In this document: one piece after another, positions 43,231-51,541 of the stretch
Layout of the letters: every line of letters starts with the position of its first letter
How positions within the stretch are numbered: the first letter of the stretch is position 1
Assembly (NCBI GenBank): GCA_039821125.1
Contig: JBCBOR010000007.1
Coordinates: 1 to 64,000 of the forward strand
Origin: Thermohalobaculum sp039821125
GTDB taxonomy: Bacteria > Pseudomonadota > Alphaproteobacteria > Rhodobacterales > Rhodobacteraceae
Reading direction: 5' to 3'
Length of the DNA stretch: 64,000 nucleotides
Notes under the pieces: model-generated
The model's database searches: none
Seen by the model: only the letters and a program-made list of their open reading frames with translations
Told to the model about the DNA's origin: nothing
Position numbers and translations under genes: made by a program

Positions 43231-43707
43231 TCATCTCTCGCTCATTGCCTGCAGCTGCCTCGTCAGATCAGAGCGGGACATAGCCTCGAATGGCAGGGCA
43301 AGGAAGGCATTGATGCGGGCGCTGAGCCGGTGATAGGCGATCTGGAAGGCGACATCGATCTGGTCTTGCGGTGCCGCTGCGGGGTCGTCCACGCCCCAGT
43401 GTGCCGTGAGCGGCGCGCCGGGCCAGGTCGGGCAGACCTCGCCGGCGGCCGCGGCGCAGACCGTCACGATCAACTGCATCTCGGGCGCGCCGGATGCGGC
43501 AAACTCGTTCCAGCTTTTCGACCGGTAGCCGGTGGTGGGCAGGCCCCGGCGCTCGAGCAGGCGCAGAGCACCGGGATTGACGCGCCCCGTCGGGTTCGAG
43601 CCTGCCGACCACGCCTGAACGCGGCCCGCGCCGTCGCGGTTGAAGATGGCCTCGGCCAGGATCGAGCGCGTCGAATTGCCGGTGCACAGAACAAGGACAT
43701 TGAACAT
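43231..43707 (-). CDS. arsC: arsenate reductase, low-molecular-weight phosphatase type
   Basis: 158 residues. The P-loop CTGNSTRS has nucleophile Cys8 and Arg14. Two more cysteines, Cys84 and Cys92 (VCAAAAGEVC), form the likely redox relay. A late Asp for proton transfer is plausible in the GVDDPAAA segment, where the family has DP. It reduces arsenate to arsenite in the cytosol. Start at 43707 follows GGGAGAG. First gene of an arsC-aqpS pair; no regulator gene is adjacent. Confidence 0.9.
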   Translation of the reverse strand: MFNVLVLCTGNSTRSILAEAIFNRDGAGRVQAWSAGSNPTGRVNPGALRLLERRGLPTTGYRSKSWNEFAASGAPEMQLIVTVCAAAAGEVCPTWPGAPLTAHWGVDDPAAAPQDQIDVAFQIAYHRLSARINAFLALPFEAMSRSDLTRQLQAMSER

Positions 43708-43798
43708 GATCTCTCCCGCGGCGGGGGCTACCCACCATGGGTGACAATTTGATGACGCACGGGGCAACGGGGCAAGGGGGCACCCGAGCCGGTCGGGA

Positions 43799-44842
43799 TC
43801 AGGTGAACATCTCGCGCAGGTCGACCGAGCTTTCCGAGCCGAGCTTGTCCCAGTTCTCGCGCAGGAATGTGTCCGCGACCCGCTGCCCTTCGGTCTTGAG
43901 ATAGTCGAACAGCTCGGGCTCGGGCGACAGTTTCGAGGCCACGTTCAGCCGTGCCATGGTCGCGTCGTCGCGAATCGCGTGGATCAGGACATCCTTCATC
44001 TCGCCTGGCTGTAGCCGTCCCTCGGCGATCAGACGGCGCACGAAATCGACGACACGCAGCTCGCGCAGCAGCGAGGAGTTGAACGAGACCTCGTTGATCC
44101 GGTTCTGGATATCAGCGGCGGTGCGCGGCACCTCCGGGCGCTCGATCGGGTTCACGTGGACGATGATCACATCTGAACTTGCCGCATGGTAGAACAGCGG
44201 AAACAGCGCCGGATTGCCCATGTAGCCGCCATCCCAGTAGAACTCGCCATCGACCTCGACCGCCTGAAAGAGATTGGGCAGGCAGGCGGATGCCAGGATC
44301 ATGTCGACGCAGAGGTCATCATCGTCGAAGACCTTGATCTTGCCGGTCTTGACGTTGGTTGCGCTGATGAAGAGATGCGGCTCGCACTCTTTGCAGACGG
44401 CCTCGAAATCAATCATATCCTCGAGCAGCTCGCGCAGCGGATTGATGTTCAGCGGGTTCCAGTCATAGGGCGAGACTGTCCGGCTGAATGCGTCCTGCGC
44501 CTGATAGACCGGGCTGAGGAAGACCGCGTTGGCAATCTTCGCGGCATCGTTCGAGAAGAACGCGATCCAGTCCGAGAGCGGGTTCACGTTGCGCGCGGCC
44601 TGACGCTTGATCTCGCTCCAGAACGCGTCGAGCTGGCGCTGCGCTCCGGCGCGGCCTCCATCCAGAAAGCCGGTTTTCAGCATGGCCGCGTTCATCGCGC
44701 CCGCAGAGGTTCCGGAGATGCCGTCGATCTCGAGCCGCGGCTCGTCCAGCAAGCGGTCGAGGGCCCCCCAGGTGAACGCCCCGTGTGCGCCGCCGCCCTG
44801 GAGGGCGAGGTTCACACTTTTCGTGTCGTGCTTTGCCGCCAT
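43799..44842 (-). CDS. patatin-like phospholipase family protein
   Basis: 347 residues from the ATG at 44842 (AAGGAT upstream); an ATG at 44863 is an alternative. The patatin fold is marked by the glycine-rich oxyanion motif LQGGGAHGAF, the nucleophile elbow GISGTSAGAMNAA and the dyad Asp in DGGYMGNPAL. The family hydrolyses acyl esters; some members act on phospholipids, others on polyhydroxybutyrate or related polymers. It follows the 3-hydroxybutyrate dehydrogenase gene on the same strand (104 nt apart), so a role in mobilising PHB is possible. Confidence 0.9.
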   Translation of the reverse strand: MAAKHDTKSVNLALQGGGAHGAFTWGALDRLLDEPRLEIDGISGTSAGAMNAAMLKTGFLDGGRAGAQRQLDAFWSEIKRQAARNVNPLSDWIAFFSNDAAKIANAVFLSPVYQAQDAFSRTVSPYDWNPLNINPLRELLEDMIDFEAVCKECEPHLFISATNVKTGKIKVFDDDDLCVDMILASACLPNLFQAVEVDGEFYWDGGYMGNPALFPLFYHAASSDVIIVHVNPIERPEVPRTAADIQNRINEVSFNSSLLRELRVVDFVRRLIAEGRLQPGEMKDVLIHAIRDDATMARLNVASKLSPEPELFDYLKTEGQRVADTFLRENWDKLGSESSVDLREMFT

Positions 44843-44946
44843 GGTTGGATCCTTGGGGTGCATGTTCGCGCCGCCTTGTGGCGACGGCCCACCCGCCCAC
44901 CCCCGCCACCACAAGGCGGCGCGGGCGGCAGGCGTTGTGCCCTAAA

Positions 44947-45732
44947 TCAAAGTGCGGTCCATCCGCCGTCCATGCTGAGCGTGGTCCCGGTGATCTGCGC
45001 GGCATCGTCCGAGCAGAGGAAGGCGGTCAGTCCGGCCAGTTGTTCGACGGTCGCGAATTCCTTCGAGGGCTGGCGGGCGAGCAGGACGTCGCGGACCACG
45101 GCCTCGCGGTCGAGCCCGTATTCCTTCATCGTGTCGGGGATCTGCGCCTCGACCAACGGGGTCAGCACATAGCCCGGGCAGACGGCGTTGGCGGTGATCG
45201 GCTCCTCGGCGGTCTCAAGCGCAGTCACTTTCGTGAGGCCGACGACGCCGTGCTTGGCCGCGACATAGGCCGACTTGAAGGGCGAGGCGGTCAGCCCGTG
45301 CGCGGAGGCGATGTTGACCACGCGGCCCCAACCGGCCTTGCGCATCAGCGGCAGGGCTGCGGCGGTTGTGTGAAAGGCCGAATTCATGTTGATCGCGATG
45401 ATCGCATCCCACTTCGCCTCGGGGAACTCAGGGATCGGGGCGACGTGCTGAATACCGGCGTTGTTCACGATGATATCCACAGTGCCGAACGCCTCCGCCG
45501 CCTTGGCGATCAGCGCCCGGCAGGTGGCGGCGTCGGACATGTCGGCCTGCACGTAGGCCGCTTTGCCCGCGCCTTTCGCGGTGATGGCCTCGGCTGCGGC
45601 AAAATCCTCCGCGGTGTCGCTGAACGAGTTCAGCACCACATTGGCGCCGCGCGCGGCCAACCCTTCGGCAATTCCCAGCCCGATCCCCGAGGTCGATCCC
45701 GTCACGACTGCGCATTTGCCCTCTAACGCCAT
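44947..45732 (-). CDS. bdhA: D-3-hydroxybutyrate dehydrogenase
   Basis: 261 residues, classical SDR. NAD motif TGSTSGIGLG near the N-terminus, VNNAGIQH, and the catalytic Tyr-Lys pair in SAYVAAKHG with the Ser in NIASAHG. The C-terminal block CPGYVLTPLVEAQIPDTMKE is characteristic of 3-hydroxybutyrate dehydrogenase, which turns D-3-hydroxybutyrate from PHB breakdown into acetoacetate. Start at 45732 behind AAAGGAAAGG. Probably transcribed with the patatin gene downstream. Confidence 0.93.
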   Translation of the reverse strand: MALEGKCAVVTGSTSGIGLGIAEGLAARGANVVLNSFSDTAEDFAAAEAITAKGAGKAAYVQADMSDAATCRALIAKAAEAFGTVDIIVNNAGIQHVAPIPEFPEAKWDAIIAINMNSAFHTTAAALPLMRKAGWGRVVNIASAHGLTASPFKSAYVAAKHGVVGLTKVTALETAEEPITANAVCPGYVLTPLVEAQIPDTMKEYGLDREAVVRDVLLARQPSKEFATVEQLAGLTAFLCSDDAAQITGTTLSMDGGWTAL

Positions 45733-45867
45733 GGTGTGCCCTTTCCTTTTGCGGCATTCTGGGCTTGGCTGCCCTGGGCACAGGGTAAATGGTGCAGTGC
45801 AAAAATACACGCGAAATTAACCGGAGCAGGCTGCCGGCATGATCAAAGCAAACTGTGAGACGGACAA

Positions 45868-45897
45868 AAAAAAGACGCCTCCCGAAGGAGGCGTTTT
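45868..45897 (-). terminator. orphan intrinsic terminator with UUCG tetraloop
   Basis: Stem ACGCCTCC / GGAGGCGT (45875-45882, 45887-45894). Read on the minus strand the loop is TTCG closed by C-G, and the stem is followed by eight T: a textbook terminator. No minus-strand gene lies upstream of it, so it may end a small RNA transcribed from within 45900-46010. On the plus strand the stem is followed by only four T, within the leader of the binding-protein gene. Confidence 0.75.
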
Positions 45898-46012
45898 AGG
45901 TGTTGAGGCAGGTTTCATACAGGCAAGAAACCTATCGAGCAGTGAGAAAACCTTACGCAAAGTCGGGCCGTCCGACAAGACCCTTTTCCACAACCTGTGG
46001 GGGGATGTCGCT

Positions 46013-47806
46013 GTGCGGGATCTGTGGCACATATTTGCCATACTGGTTTTGCTTTTTGCATCTCCCGCTCGGGCCGAGCCAAGCCACGGGATTGCCATGT
46101 ATGGCGCCCCGGCACTGCCGCCCGCGTTCACGCATCTTCCCTATGTCAACCCCGAAGCGCCCAAAGGTGGCACGGTCATTTTTGGCGAGACCGGAGGCTT
46201 CGACAGCCTCAATCCCTATATCCTGAAAGGCCGTGCACCTTGGCCCATGCGGGTGCATGTGGTCGAGTCGCTGATGGCCCGCAGCTTCGACGAGCCGTTC
46301 ACTTTGTACGGTCTGCTCGCCGAATCGGTTGAGGTGCCGGAGGACAGATCCTGGGTCGCCTTCACCCTGCGCGAAGCGGCGCGATTCTCTGACGGGACCC
46401 CGGTGACGACCGAAGATGTGATCTGGTCGTTCGAGACGTTGGGGACGGTCGGGCATCCACGCTATCGAAATGCGTGGTCGGGAATCGCCGCGATTCGCGC
46501 AACCGGTCCGCGAACCGTGCGAATCGACCTCGCGGAACCGAATCGAGAGCTGCCGCTGATTCTCGGTCTCAGGCCGATCCTGAAGAAAGCACAGTTTGAG
46601 ACTGTGGACTTCGCAAGTGCGGGAAATGTCGAGGTGATCGGCTCTGGCGCCTACGTGATCGACAGCTACGAGCCGGGGCGCTTCATCACCTTTCGCAAGA
46701 ACCCGGACTGGTGGGGCAGGGATCTGTCGATCAACCGGGGGCTGAACAACTTCGAGACGATCCGGTACGAGTATTTCCGCAACCAGGACGCGCTGTGGGA
46801 ATCGGTGCGCACGGGCGCGATCTCGATCTTCGCCGATTACGACGTCGTGCGCTGGGCCGAGCAGTACGACTTCCCTGCGATGACCGATGGCGAGATGCAG
46901 CGGGCCGAGATCGCGTACAGCCGTCCGTCCGGCATGGAGGGATTCGTCTTCAACACCCGGCGCGAGATCTTTGCCGACCGGACAGTGCGCGAGGCTCTTG
47001 CGTTGACCTTTGATTGGGAGTGGATCAACGCCCGTGTCTTCCGCGATCAGTACGCCCGGATCACGAGCTATTTCGCAGGCTCTCCCCTTGCAGCGGCGGC
47101 GGTGGCCGGCGAGGGCGAGCGGGCAGTGCTGGCGCCCTATGCCGCGAGCCTGCCGGAGGGCACGCTGGACGCGCTCTGGTCTCCGCCAGTCAGTGATGGC
47201 AGCGGTCGCAATCGTCGCAATTTGCGAAGCGCTGGGCGGATGCTGGACACGGCAGGGTGGACGGTCGTCGACGGCATCAGGGTTAACGCGGCGGGTGAGC
47301 CGTTCACGTTCGAGATCCTCGTGAACTCCGACAGGGATCAGACGCTGGCGAGCCTGTGGCGCGAGACGCTGGAGCGGCTTGGTATCGAGATGACCGTGCG
47401 CCAGGTCGATCAGGCGCAGTATCAGGAACGCCGCAGCGACTATGATTACGACATGATCGTCAACCGCTGGGCGATGTCGCTCAGCCCGGGAACCGAGCAA
47501 CGCCTCTACTTCGGGGCTGCTGGGCGCGAGACGCCGGGGACCCGGAACTATATGGGCGTGGCCGATCCCGCCGTGGATGCGATGATCGCCGCGATGCTGG
47601 CCGCGCGTGAGCCGGAAGAATTTACATCGGCCGTCCGGGCGCTCGACCGGGTGCTGACCGCAGGCATCTATGTGATCCCGTTCGGCGTGGCGCCCGCAGA
47701 TCGTGTGGTCTGGAAACAGGGTTTCGCCCGGCCCGATGTCGACAACCTTTATGGCTGGTGGGGCTGGTGGGCCGGTCCTGCTGTCTGGTGGAAGGAGCCG
47801 GACTAG
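46013..47806 (+). CDS. extracellular solute-binding protein family 5, YejA-like
   Basis: 597 residues from a GTG at 46013, preceded by GGGGGGA; the frame is open from an ATG at 45839, but that would put a terminator hairpin inside the gene and bury the signal peptide. The signal sequence VRDLWHIFAILVLLFASPARA is then N-terminal. The mature protein has the YejA/oligopeptide layout (YVNPEAPKGGTVIFGETGGF; RNPDWWGR-like FRKNPDWWGR). It should bind microcin-like or oligopeptides in the periplasm for an ABC importer; the yejBEF genes are not downstream here, so it is an orphan. Confidence 0.88.
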   Translation: MRDLWHIFAILVLLFASPARAEPSHGIAMYGAPALPPAFTHLPYVNPEAPKGGTVIFGETGGFDSLNPYILKGRAPWPMRVHVVESLMARSFDEPFTLYGLLAESVEVPEDRSWVAFTLREAARFSDGTPVTTEDVIWSFETLGTVGHPRYRNAWSGIAAIRATGPRTVRIDLAEPNRELPLILGLRPILKKAQFETVDFASAGNVEVIGSGAYVIDSYEPGRFITFRKNPDWWGRDLSINRGLNNFETIRYEYFRNQDALWESVRTGAISIFADYDVVRWAEQYDFPAMTDGEMQRAEIAYSRPSGMEGFVFNTRREIFADRTVREALALTFDWEWINARVFRDQYARITSYFAGSPLAAAAVAGEGERAVLAPYAASLPEGTLDALWSPPVSDGSGRNRRNLRSAGRMLDTAGWTVVDGIRVNAAGEPFTFEILVNSDRDQTLASLWRETLERLGIEMTVRQVDQAQYQERRSDYDYDMIVNRWAMSLSPGTEQRLYFGAAGRETPGTRNYMGVADPAVDAMIAAMLAAREPEEFTSAVRALDRVLTAGIYVIPFGVAPADRVVWKQGFARPDVDNLYGWWGWWAGPAVWWKEPD

Positions 47807-47966
47807 GCGGTATCGCAGCGGTTTGTGCGTGACTCGCAGGCACCCCAGCGGTGCGCGACAGACCGGTTAACAAAACCTTTCAAATTGTAACTTCTCTTAC
47901 ATTATTTCCGATCTCCACGTGATCATATCCTGCCACCGACAGGTTATTTATCCTTAGGAGGTTGAT

Positions 47967-48110
47967 ATGAATGATTTCGATGATGGGTTCTTTCGCGAGA
48001 CGCTCGACCAGGATGTCGCCGTGATGCGCGCGCTGCAATCGGTGGACAGGGGGCTCTTCGATACAGACGAGAGCAAGGACGAAGATCTCAAGGTGCTCTA
48101 CGACCACTGA
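47967..48110 (+). CDS. small acidic protein (47 aa)
   Basis: 48-codon gene with a perfect AGGAGG ribosome site 6 nt before the ATG and a strong intrinsic terminator 37 nt after the stop, so it is a complete monocistronic unit. The product begins MNDFDDGFFRETLDQDVAVM and ends DLKVLYDH; about a quarter of residues are Asp or Glu and no membrane segment or Cys is present. The region upstream (47870-47955) is AT-rich, as expected for a promoter. No family recognised; a protein-binding regulator or anti-factor is a guess. Confidence 0.8.
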   Translation: MNDFDDGFFRETLDQDVAVMRALQSVDRGLFDTDESKDEDLKVLYDH

Positions 48111-48147
48111 ACGCCCAGACCCACACATTTACCACGCAAAATGCTCG

Positions 48148-48174
48148 CGCCCGGCCCTTTTGGCCGGGCGTTTT
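48148..48174 (+). terminator. intrinsic terminator of the small acidic protein gene
   Basis: 9-bp perfect stem CGCCCGGCC / GGCCGGGCG with loop CTTTT followed by TTTT. Confidence 0.85.
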
Positions 48175-48333
48175 CGTTGCGGGGATTCAGACAATTTTAA
48201 TTAAATCCGACTGATCTGGAGAGGCGGGTGCAACGCCCCCAGAAGATCCCAGTTCTGTCGTAAAGCCCACAGAGTGGTCTCGAGCGATTTGCAATATTGA
48301 CGTGAACGTAAACGGCAAGTTGAGAGCGATGCG

Positions 48334-48486
48334 ATGAGCGATCAGGAGTATGAAGACTTCCGCCGGACCCTGTCCCTGGCTCAGGCCGCCCTGCGTGCGG
48401 CGGGCGAGCGCGAAGAAGCCAACCGAAAGGCGGAAGCCGCGCGCACGCAAGAGGACGACTCGCTCCAGCACTATCGCTTCAAATGA
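48334..48486 (+). CDS. small hypothetical protein (50 aa)
   Basis: 51-codon frame, product MSDQEYEDFRRTLSLAQAAL onward to a C-terminal HYRFK. The middle is Ala-, Glu- and Arg-rich and should form one amphipathic helix. Codon choice and GC pattern look coding. The ribosome site is weak (GAGAG). An 11-codon frame from a GTG at 48302 ends in an ATGA overlap with the start codon, so coupling is possible. Unknown function. Confidence 0.5.
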   Translation: MSDQEYEDFRRTLSLAQAALRAAGEREEANRKAEAARTQEDDSLQHYRFK

Positions 48487-48633
48487 CAGGACTAGCCGGC
48501 ACAGCGTCCGGCACCAAAGGCTTCGCGCGGCTGGAGGGAGCCCGGGTGGGGTAGCCAGCCGTCGCGGAGATGGTCTGGGGCCGCCGGCGGGCGGCCCTGG
48601 GCCTGTCATCGCGTTCTGTAAATCGATGCGCGC

Positions 48634-49383
48634 CTAGCGCCCGCCGCCACCGTTGCCGTTGGCGGCCCCCGCCAGGGCAGGGCGGCGGACCTGTGCCTTG
48701 CGCGCGGCGGCTTCCAGCTCTTCTTTTGTGGGAGGGGTGACCAACCCGGCGGAAATGACGAGCTTGGCTGCCTCTTCGACGCTCATGTCCAGGATGATGA
48801 CATCCTCGTTCGGCACGAACAGCAGAAAGCCGCTGGTCGGGTTTGGCGTGGTCGGCAGGAAGACGCTGGTCATGCCGCCATTGCCGACCTTCTTGGCGAT
48901 CTCGCCCTTGGTGTCGGTCGAGACGAAGGCGACGGCCCAGATGCCCTTGCGCGGATATTCGACGAGGCAGGCGCTCGAGAAAGAGCTGTTCGACTGGTTC
49001 AGGATCGTCTCGACGATCTGTTTCAACGCGTTGTAGATCGACCGGATGATCGGGACATTCTCGAGCCAGCTTTCACCGATCTTGATCAACTGCCGCCCAA
49101 AGAGGTTCTTCGTGAAATACCCGACAATCGTCGTGAACAGGAGGAAGATCAGCAGGCCAAAGCCCGGGATGTCCGTGTCGAAATAGGTCCGCGGGTTGTA
49201 GACGCTTGGCAGCAGTGGCACGACCGTGGCATCGACCAGCGTGATGATCGTCCAGGTCAGGTAGATCGTGATCGCCACCGGGGCCACAACGATCAGCCCG
49301 GTCAGGAAGTTGTTGCGAAGCTTGGTGATCAGGCTACGGCGGCGCGCCCGTGCTCGGGTCGTCCTGGATTTGCCGTTCGCCAT
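48634..49383 (-). CDS. DUF502 family membrane protein
   Basis: 249 residues. After a basic start (TTRARARRRSLITKLRNNF), two membrane segments follow (LTGLIVVAPVAITIYLTWTI and PGFGLLIFLLFTTIVGYFTK). The DUF502 core has VPIIRSIYNALKQIVETIL, VFLPTTPNPTSGFLLFVP and a C-terminal part with PTKEELEAAARKAQ. The tail is rich in Gly and Asn. Function unknown. Same strand as, and downstream of, ghrA and the cell-shape operon, separated by 30 nt from ghrA. Confidence 0.9.
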   Translation of the reverse strand: MANGKSRTTRARARRRSLITKLRNNFLTGLIVVAPVAITIYLTWTIITLVDATVVPLLPSVYNPRTYFDTDIPGFGLLIFLLFTTIVGYFTKNLFGRQLIKIGESWLENVPIIRSIYNALKQIVETILNQSNSSFSSACLVEYPRKGIWAVAFVSTDTKGEIAKKVGNGGMTSVFLPTTPNPTSGFLLFVPNEDVIILDMSVEEAAKLVISAGLVTPPTKEELEAAARKAQVRRPALAGAANGNGGGGR

Positions 49384-49413
49384 GTCGTCTCCCTTCGCAC
49401 CTGCACAACGTAT

Positions 49414-50367
49414 CTAATAGCCGCGAACCGGATCGACAATATGGCAGAGCGTCTGACCCGCCAGATCGCGGCGAATTTGTGCCGTGATTGCCTGGCAGGC
49501 CGTGCGGGCGCGGGTCACGGCGGCGATATGCGGCGTGACGGTGACCCCGGGATGGCGCCAGTAGGGATGCGCCTGCGGCAGGGGCTCCTCGCGGAAGACA
49601 TCGAGGGTCGCATGCCGGACATGGCCGGAGGCAAGCGCTGCCAACAGCGCATCGTCGTCGATCAGCGGCCCGCGGCCTGCATTGATGATGCAGGCACCCT
49701 CGGGCAGGTAAGCAAGTGTCTCGGCGTTCAGCACATTCGTCGTATCCGGGGTCAGCGGCAGTATGACGACCAGGATCTCGGCACTGTTCAGAAGAGCCAT
49801 CAGACCCTCCGCCCCGTGATGGCAGGTGACGCCCGGGATGTCCTTGGCCGACCGCGCCCAGCCGGTCACACGGAAACCCATGGCGACCAGACGCTCGGCT
49901 GTTGCACGCCCGAGCGCACCGAGGCCGAGTACCCCGACCGTGCGGTCCCGCGCCAGCGGCGGTGACCACTTGTCCCAACGCCCGGCAGCGCTGTTCGCCT
50001 GAAACCGGTCGATGTCGAGATGATAGCGCATGGCATGGCCGGCGAAGTACTCGACCATCCCCTCGGTCAGGCCCGGCTCGACCATCCGGCAGAACGGAAC
50101 ATGCTCGGGCCACGCGATCTTGCCGACCACGGCCTCGACCCCGGCCCAGGTGTTCAGGATGGCCCTCAGCCGCGCGAAGGGCGCAAAATCATGCACGCCG
50201 CTGTCATAGTTGTAGACGAGGTAGTCGATCTCCGCGTCCGGCGTACCCGCTGGGGCGATCTCGACAGGCATCTCCTCCTCCGCCAGCACGGTGGTCATGG
50301 CGGCGGTCCATTCCTCCATTTCCGAAGGATCAAGCGCAATGCGCATCAGACGCGGGGCATCGGTCAT
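49414..50367 (-). CDS. ghrA: glyoxylate/hydroxypyruvate reductase A (2-hydroxyacid dehydrogenase)
   Basis: 317 residues from the ATG at 50367 behind GAGGAG. The NAD(P) motif VGVLGLGALGRATAERL and the catalytic set Arg in INAGRGPLID, Glu in DVFREEPLP and His in TPHIAAVTRA are all present. The short N-terminal domain fits the GhrA branch. It reduces glyoxylate to glycolate or hydroxypyruvate to glycerate. It starts 37 nt after rodA, so it may ride on the mre-rod transcript. Together with the bhc cluster it gives the cell two fates for glyoxylate. Confidence 0.9.
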   Translation of the reverse strand: MTDAPRLMRIALDPSEMEEWTAAMTTVLAEEEMPVEIAPAGTPDAEIDYLVYNYDSGVHDFAPFARLRAILNTWAGVEAVVGKIAWPEHVPFCRMVEPGLTEGMVEYFAGHAMRYHLDIDRFQANSAAGRWDKWSPPLARDRTVGVLGLGALGRATAERLVAMGFRVTGWARSAKDIPGVTCHHGAEGLMALLNSAEILVVILPLTPDTTNVLNAETLAYLPEGACIINAGRGPLIDDDALLAALASGHVRHATLDVFREEPLPQAHPYWRHPGVTVTPHIAAVTRARTACQAITAQIRRDLAGQTLCHIVDPVRGY

Positions 50368-50404
50368 GGGAAGCTCCTCGGACGGGTGGGGGTGTACCCG
50401 GTCG

Positions 50405-51541
50405 TTACTTGCGGTGGACGTGCGCGCTTTGCACCAGCCCGAAGGCGAGCAGTAGCACCAGCATCGCCGAGCCGCCATAGCTGACCAGCGGCAACGGCAC
50501 GCCAACGACGGGGATCAGTCCCATGACCATGGCCATGTTCGCGGCCCAGAAGAAGAAGAACGTGGCCGAGAGCCCGCCCGTCAGCAGGGCGCCATAGCGG
50601 TCGCGGTTCATGGCCATGGAGGCGAAGCAGAACAGAAGCACGAGCGCATAGAGCGCCAGAAGGGTGAGGGAGCCGACAAAGCCGAATTCCTCACTCAGTG
50701 TCGTGAAGATGAAATCGGTGTGCTTTTCCGGCAGGAAGTTCAGGCGGCTCTGCGTGCCTTGCATGAACCCGCGGCCCGAAAGCCCCCCCGATCCCATCGC
50801 GATCTTAGACTGTGTGATGTGGTACCCCGCGCCGAGGGGGTCGCTCTCGGGGTTCAGAAAGGTCTCGATCCGGCGATACTGATAGTCCTTCAGGATCTGC
50901 CAGTCGGTCCCGCGCGAGGCGAGCACCGCATAAACGGTCGAGCCCGCAAGCGCTGCCGCGGTGCCGAAATACCACCACGAGACACCGGCCAGAAACATCA
51001 CAACGGCGCCGCCCATGCCCAGCAGCAAGGCAGTGCCGAGATCCGGCTGCTTCAGCACCAGAAGCATCGGCAGGGCTATCATCGCCAATGGCGGCAACAG
51101 CCAGAGCGGATGGCTGACCCGCGTGCGGTCGATCACCGTGTAGTAGCGCGCCAGCGCCATAACGAGCCCGATCTTCATCAACTCGGATGGCTGAAGCTGG
51201 AGCGGTCCGATCTGCAGCCAGCGCTGGGCGCCCATACCCTTGGTCCCGACGAACTCGACGGCAACCAACAAGACGAGCGCGCCAATATAGGCGATGGGCG
51301 AGAACCAGCGCCACACCCGGATGTCGATCAGCGCAACGATCACCATGACCACGATGCCGACACCAAAGCGTGCCATCTGGCGCCCGGACCAGGGATCCAG
51401 CGAGCCCCCCGCGACCGAGTAGAGCATCAGGAACCCGGCGCCCGAAATGGCGCCGATCAGCAGGATCAGCGCCCAGTTCAGGCGAAAGATCTTGTGGACC
51501 AGTCCCTGCGGCGCCTCGGGCCGACCGGCGATCGTGTTCAT
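50405..51541 (-). CDS. rodA: rod shape-determining protein RodA (SEDS glycosyltransferase)
   Basis: 378 residues, ten hydrophobic segments. SEDS hallmarks are KQPDLGTALLLG with the catalytic Asp region, the loop LPEKHTDFIFTTLSEEFGFVG and PLVSYGGSAMLVLLLAFGLV near the end. It polymerises lipid II into peptidoglycan during cell elongation with PBP2. Its ATG overlaps the mrdA stop by 4 nt. Confidence 0.96.
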   Translation of the reverse strand: MNTIAGRPEAPQGLVHKIFRLNWALILLIGAISGAGFLMLYSVAGGSLDPWSGRQMARFGVGIVVMVIVALIDIRVWRWFSPIAYIGALVLLVAVEFVGTKGMGAQRWLQIGPLQLQPSELMKIGLVMALARYYTVIDRTRVSHPLWLLPPLAMIALPMLLVLKQPDLGTALLLGMGGAVVMFLAGVSWWYFGTAAALAGSTVYAVLASRGTDWQILKDYQYRRIETFLNPESDPLGAGYHITQSKIAMGSGGLSGRGFMQGTQSRLNFLPEKHTDFIFTTLSEEFGFVGSLTLLALYALVLLFCFASMAMNRDRYGALLTGGLSATFFFFWAANMAMVMGLIPVVGVPLPLVSYGGSAMLVLLLAFGLVQSAHVHRK

